Positions 50,761 to 62,265 of a stretch of DNA of 64,000 nt are shown here, in pieces. The notes beneath the pieces were generated by a model. That model saw only the letters and a list, made by a program, of their open reading frames with translations, did not search any database and had not been told where the DNA came from. A program made the position numbers and the translations under genes. The DNA comes from Cymbidium sinense (Eukaryota; Streptophyta; Magnoliopsida; Asparagales; Orchidaceae). Position 1 is the stretch's first letter, and each line of letters starts with the position of its first letter. The stretch lies in contig CM038214.1 in assembly GCA_021442155.1 (NCBI GenBank), forward strand, positions 137,492,040 to 137,556,039. Reading direction: 5' to 3'.

Positions 50761-52997
50761 TTAAGGACCCTAGTTAGATTCCTTAAGAATTGGATGTGTA
50801 GGTGAGTTCCATCTACAAATGGAATTCATTCTACTCTTCATTCTTGAAAACCTAAACATCATTTTAACCAAATAAAAGTGAAATAAAAAATGAAAAATAA
50901 ATCATTAAATCATTTAAATTGAAATCACCCAAAGGTAAAATTTAAACAAATTCAAACTCCAAATTGAAACTTAGACTAAAGAAGCCTAGTAAAGTCTTAC
51001 CACACAAGCCTTAAGCACACACATTAGAATACTAAGTCACCACTTCTAGTGCTAAGTTAGGGCGTTGTATGTATGATATTGTGTTTTATTTTGTGATGTA
51101 ATATTTTAGACCTGATGTTGTGTGTTTCAGATCAGATGTTAGCCATTATTATAATCATATTTTCAAGGGGTTGTGCTTGGGGGCCATCAGTAATAAAAAT
51201 ATAAATGTTTGTAGGTTGCTTAGCCCCTAATCATAACTCATGTTAGGGGTTTGGTTACCCATGTGTCTAAGTCCAAATTATTCATATAACCGCTTGTATG
51301 GTGTGTTTAGCTAATATTTATTTTATAGGTGTAGCTAGATTTATTTTTCCTATTTTTGATGTAATTTTGTATTAGGAATTAGGATTAGTATTATGGGGGA
51401 TTAGGATGAGAAGTGGCCAGAAGGCTTAGTCCTTGGGGTGCTTTCTAATGCTTTTGGAGAAAATCAAATCAAAAGAAAGAGAAGGAAGAAATGAAGAAAA
51501 GAAGACCCCCATAGCATGTATTATTTTTTGTAATCTGGGTTGTATAAGGGTAGCTCATTACCCATCTTTTTTTTTCTCTGGTGTATAAGAACCCGACCGC
51601 ACTATTTTTTATTCTTTGGTAGTCTATAAAATTATTTGATGTTGTGTTTAGATTGTGCATTAGATAACGTTTTTCATAGTTTCTTTATGATTGATGCTTG
51701 AATGTGTGATGCGATAGGCTCTTAGATGAAATTAATTTTTCTACCCCAATTAACAACTCATAACTAAAATTTTAAAACGACTCATAACCTCACATAAAAG
51801 CCTAGAATTAAATCAAGATAATAAAATTTTTAGCAACCCCTTAGTCGGATGAATGAATGTATAATATCATGCATGTCATATTATTTCACTCTAAGAGGGG
51901 CTTCCATCTTTGCTAGAGAATGAAGGCTTAACCTGTGAGAGCCTTTGGTGGAAGAACACCCCTTTCTCTCTTTATTTGGCCCATAATAAAATTCTCATGC
52001 ATTTAGGTGTACAAAATCCCATAGCCTGTGTCAAAATAAAGAGTCCAAAAGAATCAAATAAGTTTGATAAAATTTGCATTATATTAAGTCATGAATTCAT
52101 ACCACTCATGCTCTAGTCTCTTAGGGAGTGAGTTTAAGGACTTAGTCCTTTCTAAATAAATAATAGCCTAGCCATCTTACAAAGCATAAGACTTGCCTAT
52201 ATGGATTTAAAGCGTAAGAGGAGTTAGTTGGTTGCCACTGCAATAAGTCCAATGGTTTTATTCTCTGTGGAGGTAAACCATATACACATTTTCTCCTTAG
52301 ATTTAGGTCGTGTCTTTATTTTATACCAAGGCTCCTTAGTTTAGGAATCTGAGGTAGCTATTTCCTTCGGGCTACAAGCATAAATCATCACCTCTTAGGC
52401 ATTTACATAATCTTATGTTATGGAATTATAATCTTTAGCAATCTAATAAAATGCCAACTCAAATAATTAACTCTCTTCAAATTTCAAAAATTATAAAGCC
52501 CAATTATAGGGTAGATTGGAATGCTCACTAGGTTTTCTAGTATCATGAGCATTTCTTACTTTCCCCCTTTGGATTCCAAAAATAAGTCTTCTCCTTAATC
52601 TATCCCATTTGATTTTCTAAAATAGCCAATCCTTTAATAGTCTTAACCTTGAAATCTTTGGAGACCCTAATTGTCTACTTTAATCAAGAGTATTCTTAAG
52701 AAATTCCCATAGAATATAATTAACTATGAGGGCTTGCCTCCATAGGGAACTTAGCGAACCCGGCTTAAAATAAACCCTACTTTACTTTTCCATGTAAAGT
52801 AAGGGAAAGATCTCTCGTATATTTGAAGACTCATCATGCCTTAGGAGTCCTTATTAGATTAGGTTCATTATAGGGTGATGATTTCATCTTTTGAGATAGT
52901 ACATCATTCCTTAATGTCGTACCCGATCACTTCAATAAATAACCCCTAAGATCTGCATGGTATCCCACATCTCAAAAATAAACACCACGGATTTTTC

Positions 52998-53015
52998 TGT
53001 TGACTCCGCTAGGGA
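52998..53015 (+). other. Decayed tRNA-Arg primer-binding site (element 3)
   Basis: TGTTGACTCCGCTAGGGA matches 15 of 18 bases of TGGCGACTCCGCTGGGGA. It follows LTR D after the spacer CGGATTTTTC and is followed by the TCTCTCCATCTTT sequence seen after the intact site. Confidence 0.75.
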
Positions 53016-55454
53016 GAGTTTGTCTCTCCATCTTTAGTAGACAATTATTGTCTCCAAGCATCGATAATGGACTCATATTTTATATAGGCCTGAGACTATC
53101 ATTCTTTCTGTTGGCACTTAGCTTATTTCATCCTTAAGCAAAGCTCACCAACATCCTTTAGGTTTTAAGACCTCACTCCGTGTAGGTCCTAAAATCCCTA
53201 TTGGGTTCCCCCAATAGGTGAAAATTAAAATTAATCTAGCAAAGGAGATGACCAAAATTAGGAACCTCTTCACTATCCTGATGAAGAGGTATGGTTCATC
53301 CTATGAACAATAAGAAACTAAAACCCTTCTACAAAATGGCATGTCTTTCCAAAAGCACTTTTTCAAATCCATATAATAAAATATCTTTAAACAAAAATTT
53401 ATAAGAAATTTTCAAAAAAGGCACAAAACACATATAACCAAACCTCGCTCAACAAATCCTATGATTGTTATAAGGAGTTTCCTTTTTAAAAATCAAAATC
53501 AATAATTTTTAATGTATTTTTCAAATGCATTTTCTTTGGAAATGGCTATCCCCATCCCACACACTTAAATTTGTCAGAGGGAGATTCTATTTTTGAATTA
53601 AATTATAATATAAAATTGAAACTCCACTTAGCCTACTTCACATGTGCTAGAGCTGAAGTTTCCCCTCTTTTTATAAAAGCAATAAACCATACACACACAA
53701 AAGAGAAGTCAAGACATATTTGAACCCCCCACTTGATATACCCAAATTTGTCAAATGGGAGTTCCCCTTCCCTTGGAGAAGGTAGAGCAAATTGAATTCT
53801 ATTTGCATTTGTCTGATAAAACTCCTTCTTGTCAAAGTCTTAGACTTCAAAACACATTGGGAGCTCATTTGACATGTCCAAGTATATCAAATGAGAACCC
53901 CCTTTTTGAAAATTATAAGAACAAATTGAACTCCATTTAACATACCTAAGTTTGTTAAATAAGTTCATTTTCTTTCATAAACACATTTAACTTTCATAGC
54001 ATACCAAATTTGTTACATTTTAAAAAATCATAAACATTTGACTTTCACTTAACATACCAAATTTGTTAAGTGAGAGTTTCATTTTAAAATCATAAACACA
54101 TTTGACTTTCACTTAACATACCAAATCTGTTAAGTGAGAGTTTCATTTTCAAAAATCACAAACACACTTGACTTTCACTTAACATACCAAATTTGTTTAA
54201 GTAAGAGTTTCATTTTCAAAAATCAAAAAACACATTTAACTTTCACTTAACATACCAAATTTGTTAAGTGAGAGTTTCATTTTCAAAATCATAAACACAT
54301 TTGACTTTCACTTAACATACCAAATTTGTTAAGTGAGAGTTTCATTTTCAAAAAAAAACATAAATACATTTGATTTTCACTTAACATACCAAATTTGTTA
54401 AGTGAGAGTTTCATTTTCAAAAAATCATAAACACATTTGACTTTCACTTAACATACCAAATATGTTAAGTGAGAGTTTCATTTTCAAAATCATAAATACA
54501 TTTGACTTTTACTTAACATACCAAATTTGTTAAGTGAGAGTTTCATTTTCAAAAATCATAAACACATTTGACTTTCACTTAACATACCAAATTTGTTAAG
54601 TGAAAGTTTCATTTTCAAAATCATAAACACATTTGACTTTCACTTAACATACCAAATTTGTTAAGTGAGGGTCTCTTTTCAACACACATTTGATCCTTAT
54701 TTTAACATACCAAATTTGTTAAATAAGGATCCAATTTTTCATGTCAAACCACACTTGAGCTTTCACTTAACATACCAAATTTGTTAAGTGAGAGTCTCAT
54801 TCTCAAAGAAAAATAAACATATCTCAAACACATTTGGGGCTTTCATTTAACATACCAAATTTGTTAAGTGGAACTCCCATCTTCAAAGAAAAGTAAATTT
54901 ATTTTAACTTTCACTTAACATACCAAACTTGTTAAGTAAAAGTCTCATCATCAAACACATATCAAACACATGTGGCATCTACTTAACATACCAAATTTGT
55001 TAAATAAGAAGCCCCATTTTCAAATCAAAATATCACACAATCAAATCTTCACAAGCAAAAATATTTCAAACACACAATCACAACCTCTTCTTAGCATACC
55101 CAAATTTGTTAAGTAGAGGTCTTTCAAACTATCAAATATTTTCAAACAAGATGCACAAAACACAAATATCTCCAAGAAAATCTCTCCTCAAATTTGAGAA
55201 CTCCATCCAACTTACCTAAATTGGTTGAGTATGGTTCTAAATTGAAATCAAATGGAAAAGACTCTCCTCAATATCCAAATCTCTCCAATGAACCCCACTC
55301 AACACATTTGAATTATTGAGTATAGGTTCAAAACTATAAACTTCTGTTACTTGCATGGAATAAATATCAAGGTAGAAATCTGATATAAGTTATATTTCCA
55401 CAAATGCAAACATACAGCTCAGATCAGCCAATATAATCTTTTCAATTTTCACAC
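53016..55454 (+). repeat. Retrotransposon leader with the longest hairpin array (element 3)
   Basis: Plain leader to about 53550, then over twenty hairpin units to about 55330, then a short stretch to the gag ATG. Early units differ most: CTCATTTGA (53864-53872) faces TCAAATGAG (53887-53895). Ten nearly identical units fill 54042-54690. Later units again vary: GATCCTTATTTTAACA (54692-54707), loop TACCAAATT, TGTTAAATAAGGATC (54717-54731), a 15-pair stem with one bulged T. Confidence 0.85.
54042..54690 (+). repeat. Homogenised 66-base hairpin satellite in leader
   Basis: Ten units beginning at 54042, 54106, 54172, 54240, 54305, 54374, 54441, 54506, 54572 and 54637 (spacing 64-69). Each reads CTTTCACTTAACATACCAAA then TTTGTTAAGTGAGAGTTTCA, followed by an A-rich spacer with CATAAACACATTTGA. 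The stem is CACTTAACA with TGTTAAGTG. Confidence 0.9.
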
Positions 55455-58275
55455 ATGACAACTCAAAAGTACGTGTTTACTTTTCCTTTTGGGATGGATT
55501 TGGCCTTGGATTGGGCCAGCCTCCCATAGACCAATTTTGCCCACCTCATTTATTTTGGCCAAGGTTTCGATGGGGCTAGGATCACTTGTGAGGGGACCAC
55601 CCTCACAACCGGCCAAGAAGTGTGGTGACCGTGCGGTCATCCGTTGAGATGTCATCTAACCAGTTTCCCCTGAGGAAGGTCAGGCCCCTACAGATTTGCG
55701 CAGTACCAATGCACCTGGTTCCCCTTACCCTGCATAAGCACCCACTGCTTGGCTCCTTCCAAGGGGAAGGCTACTATCTGTGGGATAGTCTCCCCACCCA
55801 CAAACTTGGGTCTAGTTCTCGCGCCTCCTAGTAGGACTCCCCGTAATCACCCACAAGATCAAGAGGCATCATGACTATATAGCCAAGGAGCTGAGCCTTC
55901 CCAGAGTAGAGGAGTTACCTAGAGTGTCTCCTATCACGAGAACAAGGTTCACCCCTCTCTCCTCATGGAGAGGAAGACATTAGAGGATCTCACCTCCACC
56001 TCAAGTTCATTTTGAGGCTCCTATCAAGGATAAGAGAAGGTCGTATGCCCTTAGATCGCCTATGAGCAAGTGAGCTTATGGACATCGACCGCTCAATTTG
56101 ATTTATGTTCATCATCCCTCATAACATCGACAGAGAGGCCGGGAGGCCCAAGTATCGAGACAGATTACCAGAGAGAGACGTAGTACAGTAGCATTTCACT
56201 GTGGACTTTCTCATCGACGCTACCCGACCAATCATATGACAAGATTCTACATGAGTACTACTCACCATAGAGAAGCTAAAGAGTGTTGCCTCCACCACAT
56301 CATCCACTCGCCCACCATCACCTGTTCAGGTCCCACCATCCACCATGCCTACAAAGGCACAGAAGATAACATCCGGGGAGAAGAAAGCCCCATTGGTGAT
56401 CCGAATATGGCCAAATGGTCCCACTTCATCTACTCCACCGACTGAGGTGAGGGCGAGTTCCCCTACTCGACCTCCTACTTCAGTCTTAGTGAAGAAGGAG
56501 TGGCAACCCCGCAGCATCGTGGTCGCACCAACATAACCACCACCATCAAAGGGTGCAGCAGTAGAGGGGAAGGGTGTAGTCCCTATGGCAGTAGATCTTC
56601 CCAAGGACACCACTCCACCCATAAGCAGCCACAATCATGTCTCTTCCAGTAGTCATGACCCTCCTAGAGCTAGCACTCCAAAGGATATGATGTTAAGTGC
56701 ATCATCGCCGTGAGCATGCCCCTCCATCGAACATGAGTGTTTGTCCATGCATTAGACGCTTTGGGATGAGATCAGCCACTCAATACAGAAGAAGGAACTC
56801 TTTGGGAGCGATTGCTCTGATGAAGAGGGTGTTAGGGCCAATTTTGATCCAGATAAGGATGATCTCTTGGAAGACTCAGTGGAAGTCCCTCCTTAAAGAT
56901 CAGCATAGTTAGGAGGGTGTTGTAGTTGAGGAAGAAGACACAGCTCATTCAACCCAACACCTTTGTCAACAACTAAGGAAAATAGATAAGCATATCAATA
57001 AGATGGAGAAAAGAATTGAAGACTTGTTAGCAGCAGTCCTAGTACTTCAAGGCCAAGCTCCATCAGTACACCCTACTCCCTTAGAGGCCAACCACCCTAG
57101 GTTGTTGCATGTTCTGGATCAGCCCAAGAGTACATCTCCGGACCAGATAGTGGCAAAGATGCATGGAAGGCATGATAGTACCATGCTTGAAAGAGATATA
57201 AAGCATATGGTGGAAAAGCAAGTGAAGGAAGCATTGGCAAAGAGGTGGCTCATATGTTCCAAAGGGGTAGACCCTACCCAGGAATTGATGTAGTCCAATA
57301 TCCCAAGAGTTTTGTGCCACCATCCTTCAAGATCTTTGATGGCGGAAACCCTTAGATATAGCACACAAGAGTGTGTATAACACCGGAGGTAGTGATGCAC
57401 TTCTCTTCCGACTCTTCGTTAGCAGTCTATTAGGGATTGCATTTGATTGGTATGTTGAAATGCCCAATGGTTCAATGAAGACTTTTGCTGAGTTGGAGCA
57501 CCTCTTCATCAAGAGGTTTATTGGAGCCCAGCAAAGGGTAACTTACCTCAGGGCACAACAAAATCCCAATGAGTCTCTATTGATTATATTCTTAGTGGCA
57601 AACCCGAGTATGAAATGAACCACAAATCGAACAAAGATGCCATAAAAATTATTCTCAAGAATATTCATGGCCCGGTCGCTTTCATGCTCAAGGGATTTAT
57701 AATCAAAACCTTTGAGAAGTTAATCAACAAGTCAGCTAGCCTACAAGGGGAAGCTAAATAGTTACCTTTTCAAGACCAATTCAAGCCAAGCCTGACAAAG
57801 CATTGAGAAGAAGCTGGGGTAGTAGTATAGAGACAAAGGGAAGCCAAGCTCAATATGAGAGACCTCGTGCACACCAGCCTCCATTACCACCTCCTCTACC
57901 ACCACCTTAGCCAACATACCAACCACCATAGCTACCACAACAGTCGCCACCACCTCCTCTATAATATACTCAACAGCGATACTCATATCCACTATCAGGT
58001 AGCTATTACCCACCTACTCTTGTCGATAAATTGAATAAGCCATATTCATTCAAGAGGAAGGTAGTTAGGAAGATCTTTAAGAATTTTAAAGAAACTTAAC
58101 TTTCAGTTACCTTAAGAAGATCTTTAAGAATCTCTTAAAGAAACCCGACGTCAGTCCAAGAGGCCAGAAGATGTAGGCAAGAGTGATGATCCTAACTATT
58201 GCCCCTACCACCGCATGGTTAGTCATGTCTTGGAGGATTGTGTCACCTTTAAGGATTGACTTGATCATAGTTATA
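55455..58275 (+). pseudogene. gag: gag of element 3, broken
   Basis: ATG 55455 starts MTTQKYVFTFPFGMDLALDW and then GARITCEGTTLTT before the first frame ends. Further pieces: KAQKITSGEKKAPLVIRIWP (56351 on), SVLVKKEWQPRSIVV, MAVDLPKDTTPP (56585), FDPDKDDLLEDSVEVPP (56840), a coiled-coil-like KRIEDLLAAVLVLQGQ (57006 on) to VDPTQEL, and the capsid core at 57380-57600 (DALLFRLFVSSLLGIAFDWY, then FAELEHLFIKRFIGAQQRV). Near 58195 NYCPYHRMVSHVLEDCVTFK is a Cys-His knuckle (C-x2-H-x4-H-x4-C) typical of Tat/Ogre gag. It would package the RNA. Stops break it in many places. Confidence 0.85.
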
Positions 58276-59720
58276 AGTTAGAGCTATTGTTATCCCCAAG
58301 GAATACTTGTTAGAACAACCCTCCAGCTCTATCAGAGTAATTCTTGGAGATACTTACGATCCTCTTAAGATAAAAGAAGGTTGGGATATTGCTTTATCCC
58401 AAACCTCTAAAAAAGTGGTCTCTAAGATCTAGAAGCTTTCTTTATAGTGCAAGTAACTCAAACCTACAAAGGGTTTGCCAAAGACAACTTGAAGAAAGTG
58501 TCACCAAAGAAGAATACCTACCTTACTTGATAGTATAAGAAGACAAACCACCATCCGCCCAAGACTCCATCCACCATTAGCCTACTACTTCTTCCTCCAC
58601 TCCTCTTCCAATAGAGCATTATATCCAGACAAGGGCACTATACCCCTTTCTTTGCTTACTTTATTAGATTTCATGTGTACCTCCATCTAAGAAGAAATCA
58701 ATGAAGAAAGCTTCCACTTACATCTTGTCCAGTTCTAATACTCTAAATTTTATTCCTTTCAAAAACTCTCCAAGTCTACAAAATAATAATGATAACTCTA
58801 GTTAATCATTCCTTGTGATTTAGAAATGGATTTCATTTCTAAATCACATGTTCACCTCTTGAGATTGATTTGGAGTCATCTAACTCCGATGATCCTATAG
58901 GAGAAGTGGTAGTACACTTAGAAGTAGAACTTCCAACAAATTCATCATTCCAAGAGGTCATTGAAGTTAACCTCGGGCAAAGTTCTACCTCTAGGTGGCA
59001 CCTCGTGATAAGGGTAAGCAAATCATTGGTTTTAAAGAGCAGATAGCCCCTCCACAAGATGCTCCACCCATGGATATGCTTGTGGAGGATCAAGCCAAGG
59101 TTGACTACAATGTCCTAGCACATCTTAGAAAATTGCCAGCATATATGACGCCCTTACCTTATCCAAAGAGATGAGGGAATCTATAATCAAGGCTCTTCTT
59201 GATTTGGAGATATACTTAGCTCCTTGACGCTACGGGAGGAGGCTCACAGAGGGACACTCGGATTTACATTCAATGATGAAGACTTGCTTCTAGGAATGAC
59301 CAAGCACAACCACCCTCTTTACATTATAGTAGATATTAGAAGATACAGGATATCCAGAGTCCTTGTTGACCAGGGTGCATCAGTGAATATTATGAGTCCA
59401 AAAACCCTTGCTTACTTGAGGATTGACATCTCCAAACTTTCAAAAGAGAGGATGATGTTGAGAGGATTCAATGAACAAGGCAGAGTTAGGCTCTATGTAA
59501 GAAGTAGATGATTGGAAGACTGCCAAGTTTCATATTATAGACTCAGATATATCTTATGGATACATGAGAACAATGTGGTTCCATCCTCTACATCGCATGA
59601 AGTTCATGAGGGGTGGGATTGAATACCGCATCACAAGCTTCATGAGGTCGAATATATGAGGATGCAACCTACTATCTCCCTCAAAATCAACAAGTCTATT
59701 CTCATGAACTTGGAGAAAGT
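58276..59720 (+). pseudogene. pol: Linker and aspartic protease of pol, element 3, broken
   Basis: A degraded Ser/Thr/Asn-rich linker (58540-58800) leads to a protease. An open frame at 59224-59511 reads LGFTFNDEDLLLGMTKHNHP, then RISRVLVDQGASVNIMSPKT with the active-site DQGAS in the usual place for D-S/T-G-A, and MMLRGFNEQG. Just after, IHENNVVPSS in a shifted frame marks the C-terminal LLGRPWIH-like end. It would process the polyprotein. The linker and the domain end have frameshifts. Confidence 0.8.
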
Positions 59721-60330
59721 TCAAAAATAAAAGAAAAGAAAAAGAAAAAGAAAAAGAAAAGAAAAAAGGAAATGAGAAAGAAAATAAAAGGGAGCAAGAA
59801 ATATACTTGGTGGAGAAAGTAGAGCCTGACATTAGATTCTACCCACAGTTCATTACTCCATTCGAATATATGGGTAGGATGACTCAACCTCCACCAGGCA
59901 GAGGAAGAGGCAGATCCAAAGGCATGCCTAGAGACGGAAGACCTCCTTATTGGTCATCCAATAGAGTTATGTCCATGCTACCAGGACTACACCTACTATC
60001 TATATAGACTTAGAATCTAGTTCAAATGATGAGTCATATATGATTAGTATGCTAGCTAGCACTTTCAGACAGTAGATCCCCATGCAAGTGATAGTTGAGC
60101 CAGACAGTGATGAAGACCAGGCTTCTAAGCAAAGCATAAGTGTATCCAATTCTATATGTGAAATAGTGAGGTATCAGTTGAGAACTTTAGCTCTAACCTC
60201 ACTTTCCTCATAAAATGTTGAGGGTTTAGTAGTTAAGGAAGCCCCTAAGTCCCCCATAAATGTAAAGGTGCAGAAGTTCTTTCTTGGAGCATCATCCTCA
60301 AGTCAAGAAGCTAATGTAGAACTTTAGGAT
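59721..60330 (+). pseudogene. pol: Protease-to-RT spacer of pol, element 3
   Basis: A Lys/Glu-rich run (59727-59800, nearly all A and G) is followed by an open stretch at 59807-60007 with RFYPQFITPFEYMGRM and a Gly/Arg patch GRGRGRSKGMPRDGRPP, in the position where Ogre-type elements often carry a glycine-rich (G-patch-like) segment. I cannot confirm a domain. Confidence 0.55.
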
Positions 60331-60726
60331 GATTCATACAAAGATTTAATAGAATTACCTTTTGATTGGTACTCGCCTTGTGTTCTTAATTTAACAAAGA
60401 AAGGATTAATTCCACATGCTTGGTCTAAACATAGGTTAGATTACTTTGAAAGGTTATGGGACAATAAATGCAAACATTCACAATCAAGATCAGGACTAGG
60501 ATTTGATACAGTGGGTCCAATCGATGCTGATGATTTCTGCTTAGTCATCACCAACCATTTGGAATATGATAGGTTCTTTTCAAATCATATTAACTCATAT
60601 GAGGAGGTGTTCTTAGAAACTTCAGATGATCCAAATGACTTTGAAGTCAAGGATGCACCACCAGAGTTCAAAGAGGAGATCAGATCAACTATCGACAACC
60701 TCAAAAAAATCAACTTAGAAATTTAA
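60331..60726 (+). pseudogene. pol: Conserved pre-RT segment of pol, element 3 (132 codons open)
   Basis: Open for 131 codons after a TAG at 60328: DDSYKDLIELPFDWYSPCVL, then GLIPHAWSKH, YFERLWDNK, SGLGFDTVGPIDADDFCLVI, NHLEYDRFF, ending at a TAA at 60724. The same protein segment is at 44930-45440 in element 2. This is the longest well-preserved coding stretch of the retroelement here. It lies just upstream of RT; its function is not known to me. Confidence 0.65.
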
Positions 60727-61455
60727 GAAGATCCACGCCCAACATACATCAGTTCTCTATTGAATGAAAAAGAAACCAATTATTTAGTGAAGCTATTGAC
60801 TGAGTTTAAAGATTGCTTTGCATGGAGCTATGAAGAGATGCCCTGTCTATCTCCTAACATAGCAGTCCATAAATTAGCAATAGAACCTAATACTAACCCT
60901 ATCAAGCAGGCTCCTAGATGCATGTGATTAGACATTGAATAGTAGGTCACTTTTGAAATTAAGAAATTGATCGATGTTGGCTTTATTAGGAAAGAAAAAT
61001 ATTCTACCTGGTTGCCCAGTGTCATCCTAGTTAAGAAAAAAAATGGCCAAATTCATATGTGTTGATTTTAGGGATCTAAATAAGGCATGCCCTAAGGATG
61101 AATTTTTATTTCCTATACCAGAATCAATGGTGGACATCACTCATCTCATGAGTTCTTCTATGGATGGGTCATCTAGCTACAACTAAATTAAGATGGCCCC
61201 AGAGGATGGAACAAACACTGCCTTTTGAACCTTGATCGAAATCTATTGTTATATGATCATGCATTTTGGCCTTAAAAATATCAGTGCCACATACCAACGG
61301 GCTATGACTTGAATCTTCAATGAACTCATTCATCATCAAGTTGAATGCTACATCGATGATCTCATTACAAAGAAAAGGAAGACCATCTCTTTAACTTGAG
61401 AGTAGTTTTCAAATGATTAAGATAATACAACCTCAAAAAGAAGGCAAAATTTTTA
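60727..61455 (+). pseudogene. pol: Reverse transcriptase of element 3, broken and truncated
   Basis: Frame pieces in RT order: LLTEFKDCFAWSYEEMPCLS (60797 on), then AVHKLAIEPN, KKLIDVGFIRKEKYSTW (60960), VILVKKKNGQIHMC (61024), degraded MDGSSSYN (61160), FGLKNI (61270), then the DD region reads CYIDDLI (61350) in a frame followed by KEKEDHLFNLRVVFK. Notably the catalytic D-D pair survives here, in contrast with YVDN in element 2. Similarity ends near 61455 (NLKKKAKF); RNase H and integrase are not found. Confidence 0.75.
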
Positions 61456-62260
61456 AACTAAGCATCATTAAAAGCGTTAATTAAATAAGCATTTTTCAAA
61501 ATTTAAATAAAGTACGCCGCCGTTAAAGATCGGCTAACTAAAATGTAAAGTTCTCCTGGCACCAAGTATTCAAGAAGCCGTTAAAGGATTGGCTAATCTT
61601 ATTAAATAAAAAAATTTTTTGACACTACCTTTGTTTTGATCATCGCATAATCGTTTGTTATCGAATTCAAAAACTTAGTATCGTTTGAATCGGCATGAAA
61701 TTGTCCACGACTTTCATGTTAACCGAATTGAGATTGTGCGTCTTACATAAGAAATTTTGATGTATCTTAATTTAGTTGCATTTATGATTTAAATTTATAT
61801 ACATATATGACACAAAAGGAGCCTTACATATAAGCTATATTTGTAAAATAAAAGAAAACTCAACTTAAAGGATAATTTATGATTCTCTCGCCGAATTTTT
61901 ACATAATGACTATATTAATTTTTTATATGAGTATTTTTTTCTTTTTGATGTCGACCTATAAATTATTTGTTTGATTAGTAGACTTTGATCATATTAAAAA
62001 TAGAAAAATAAATGTGTTGAATGCTTATTTTTAATTTTATATTTTTTTTTTGCATTTTTTTTTTTGAACTTTGATGTGCTTGTTCGTTATCTTAATGATA
62101 TGTAAATATTTGGACTATTTTTTAAAAAATAAAAAAATGTAAAAAATTAAAATCACATATAAGATACTATTGATCACATAAATTTATTAAATAAAGAAAT
62201 GTGACTAGAACAATGTACATCAAGGTAACATATAATCTACAACTACAGAGTATGCTAGAG
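61456..62260. other. AT-rich spacer
   Basis: Sequence after the break in RT with no similarity to the retroelement family, no long frame and no repeat. 61500-61600 has a diverged short duplication, GTTAAAGATCGGCTAA and GTTAAAGGATTGGCTAA. 61880-62150 is nearly pure A and T. Confidence 0.5.
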
Positions 62261-62265
62261 TACAT

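Larger units (their letters stand above)
45941..52987 (+). mobile_element. LTR D, complete giant Ty3/gypsy LTR (5' LTR of element 3)
   Basis: 7047 bases in plus orientation, starting TGACCTCACTTTTGGAGTGA and ending CACCA, with a primer site ten bases on. Collinear with the reverse complements of A, B and C but clearly more diverged. It contains a W-box-like block (46690-47230), TATAAAAGG (47560-47568), a GC patch (48028-48210), a low-complexity AT block (48700-50760), and an end matching 31764-32230. It begins precisely inside the RT of element 2, which suggests a nested insertion or a recombination point. No genes; frames at 47202 and 51469-52116 are not conserved. Confidence 0.85.

Noticed and set aside
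54042..54690. CRISPR-like array of evenly spaced repeats
   Set aside because: Spacers are as conserved as the repeats, there are no cas genes, and the host is a plant; these are leader hairpins of a retroelement.
57081..57512. Minus-strand frames opposite the gag core
   Set aside because: The plus strand carries the conserved capsid motif; these are shadows.
59554..59887. Phe/Ser-rich minus-strand frames as a gene
   Set aside because: Antisense of a Lys/Glu-rich A/G run in the pol spacer.
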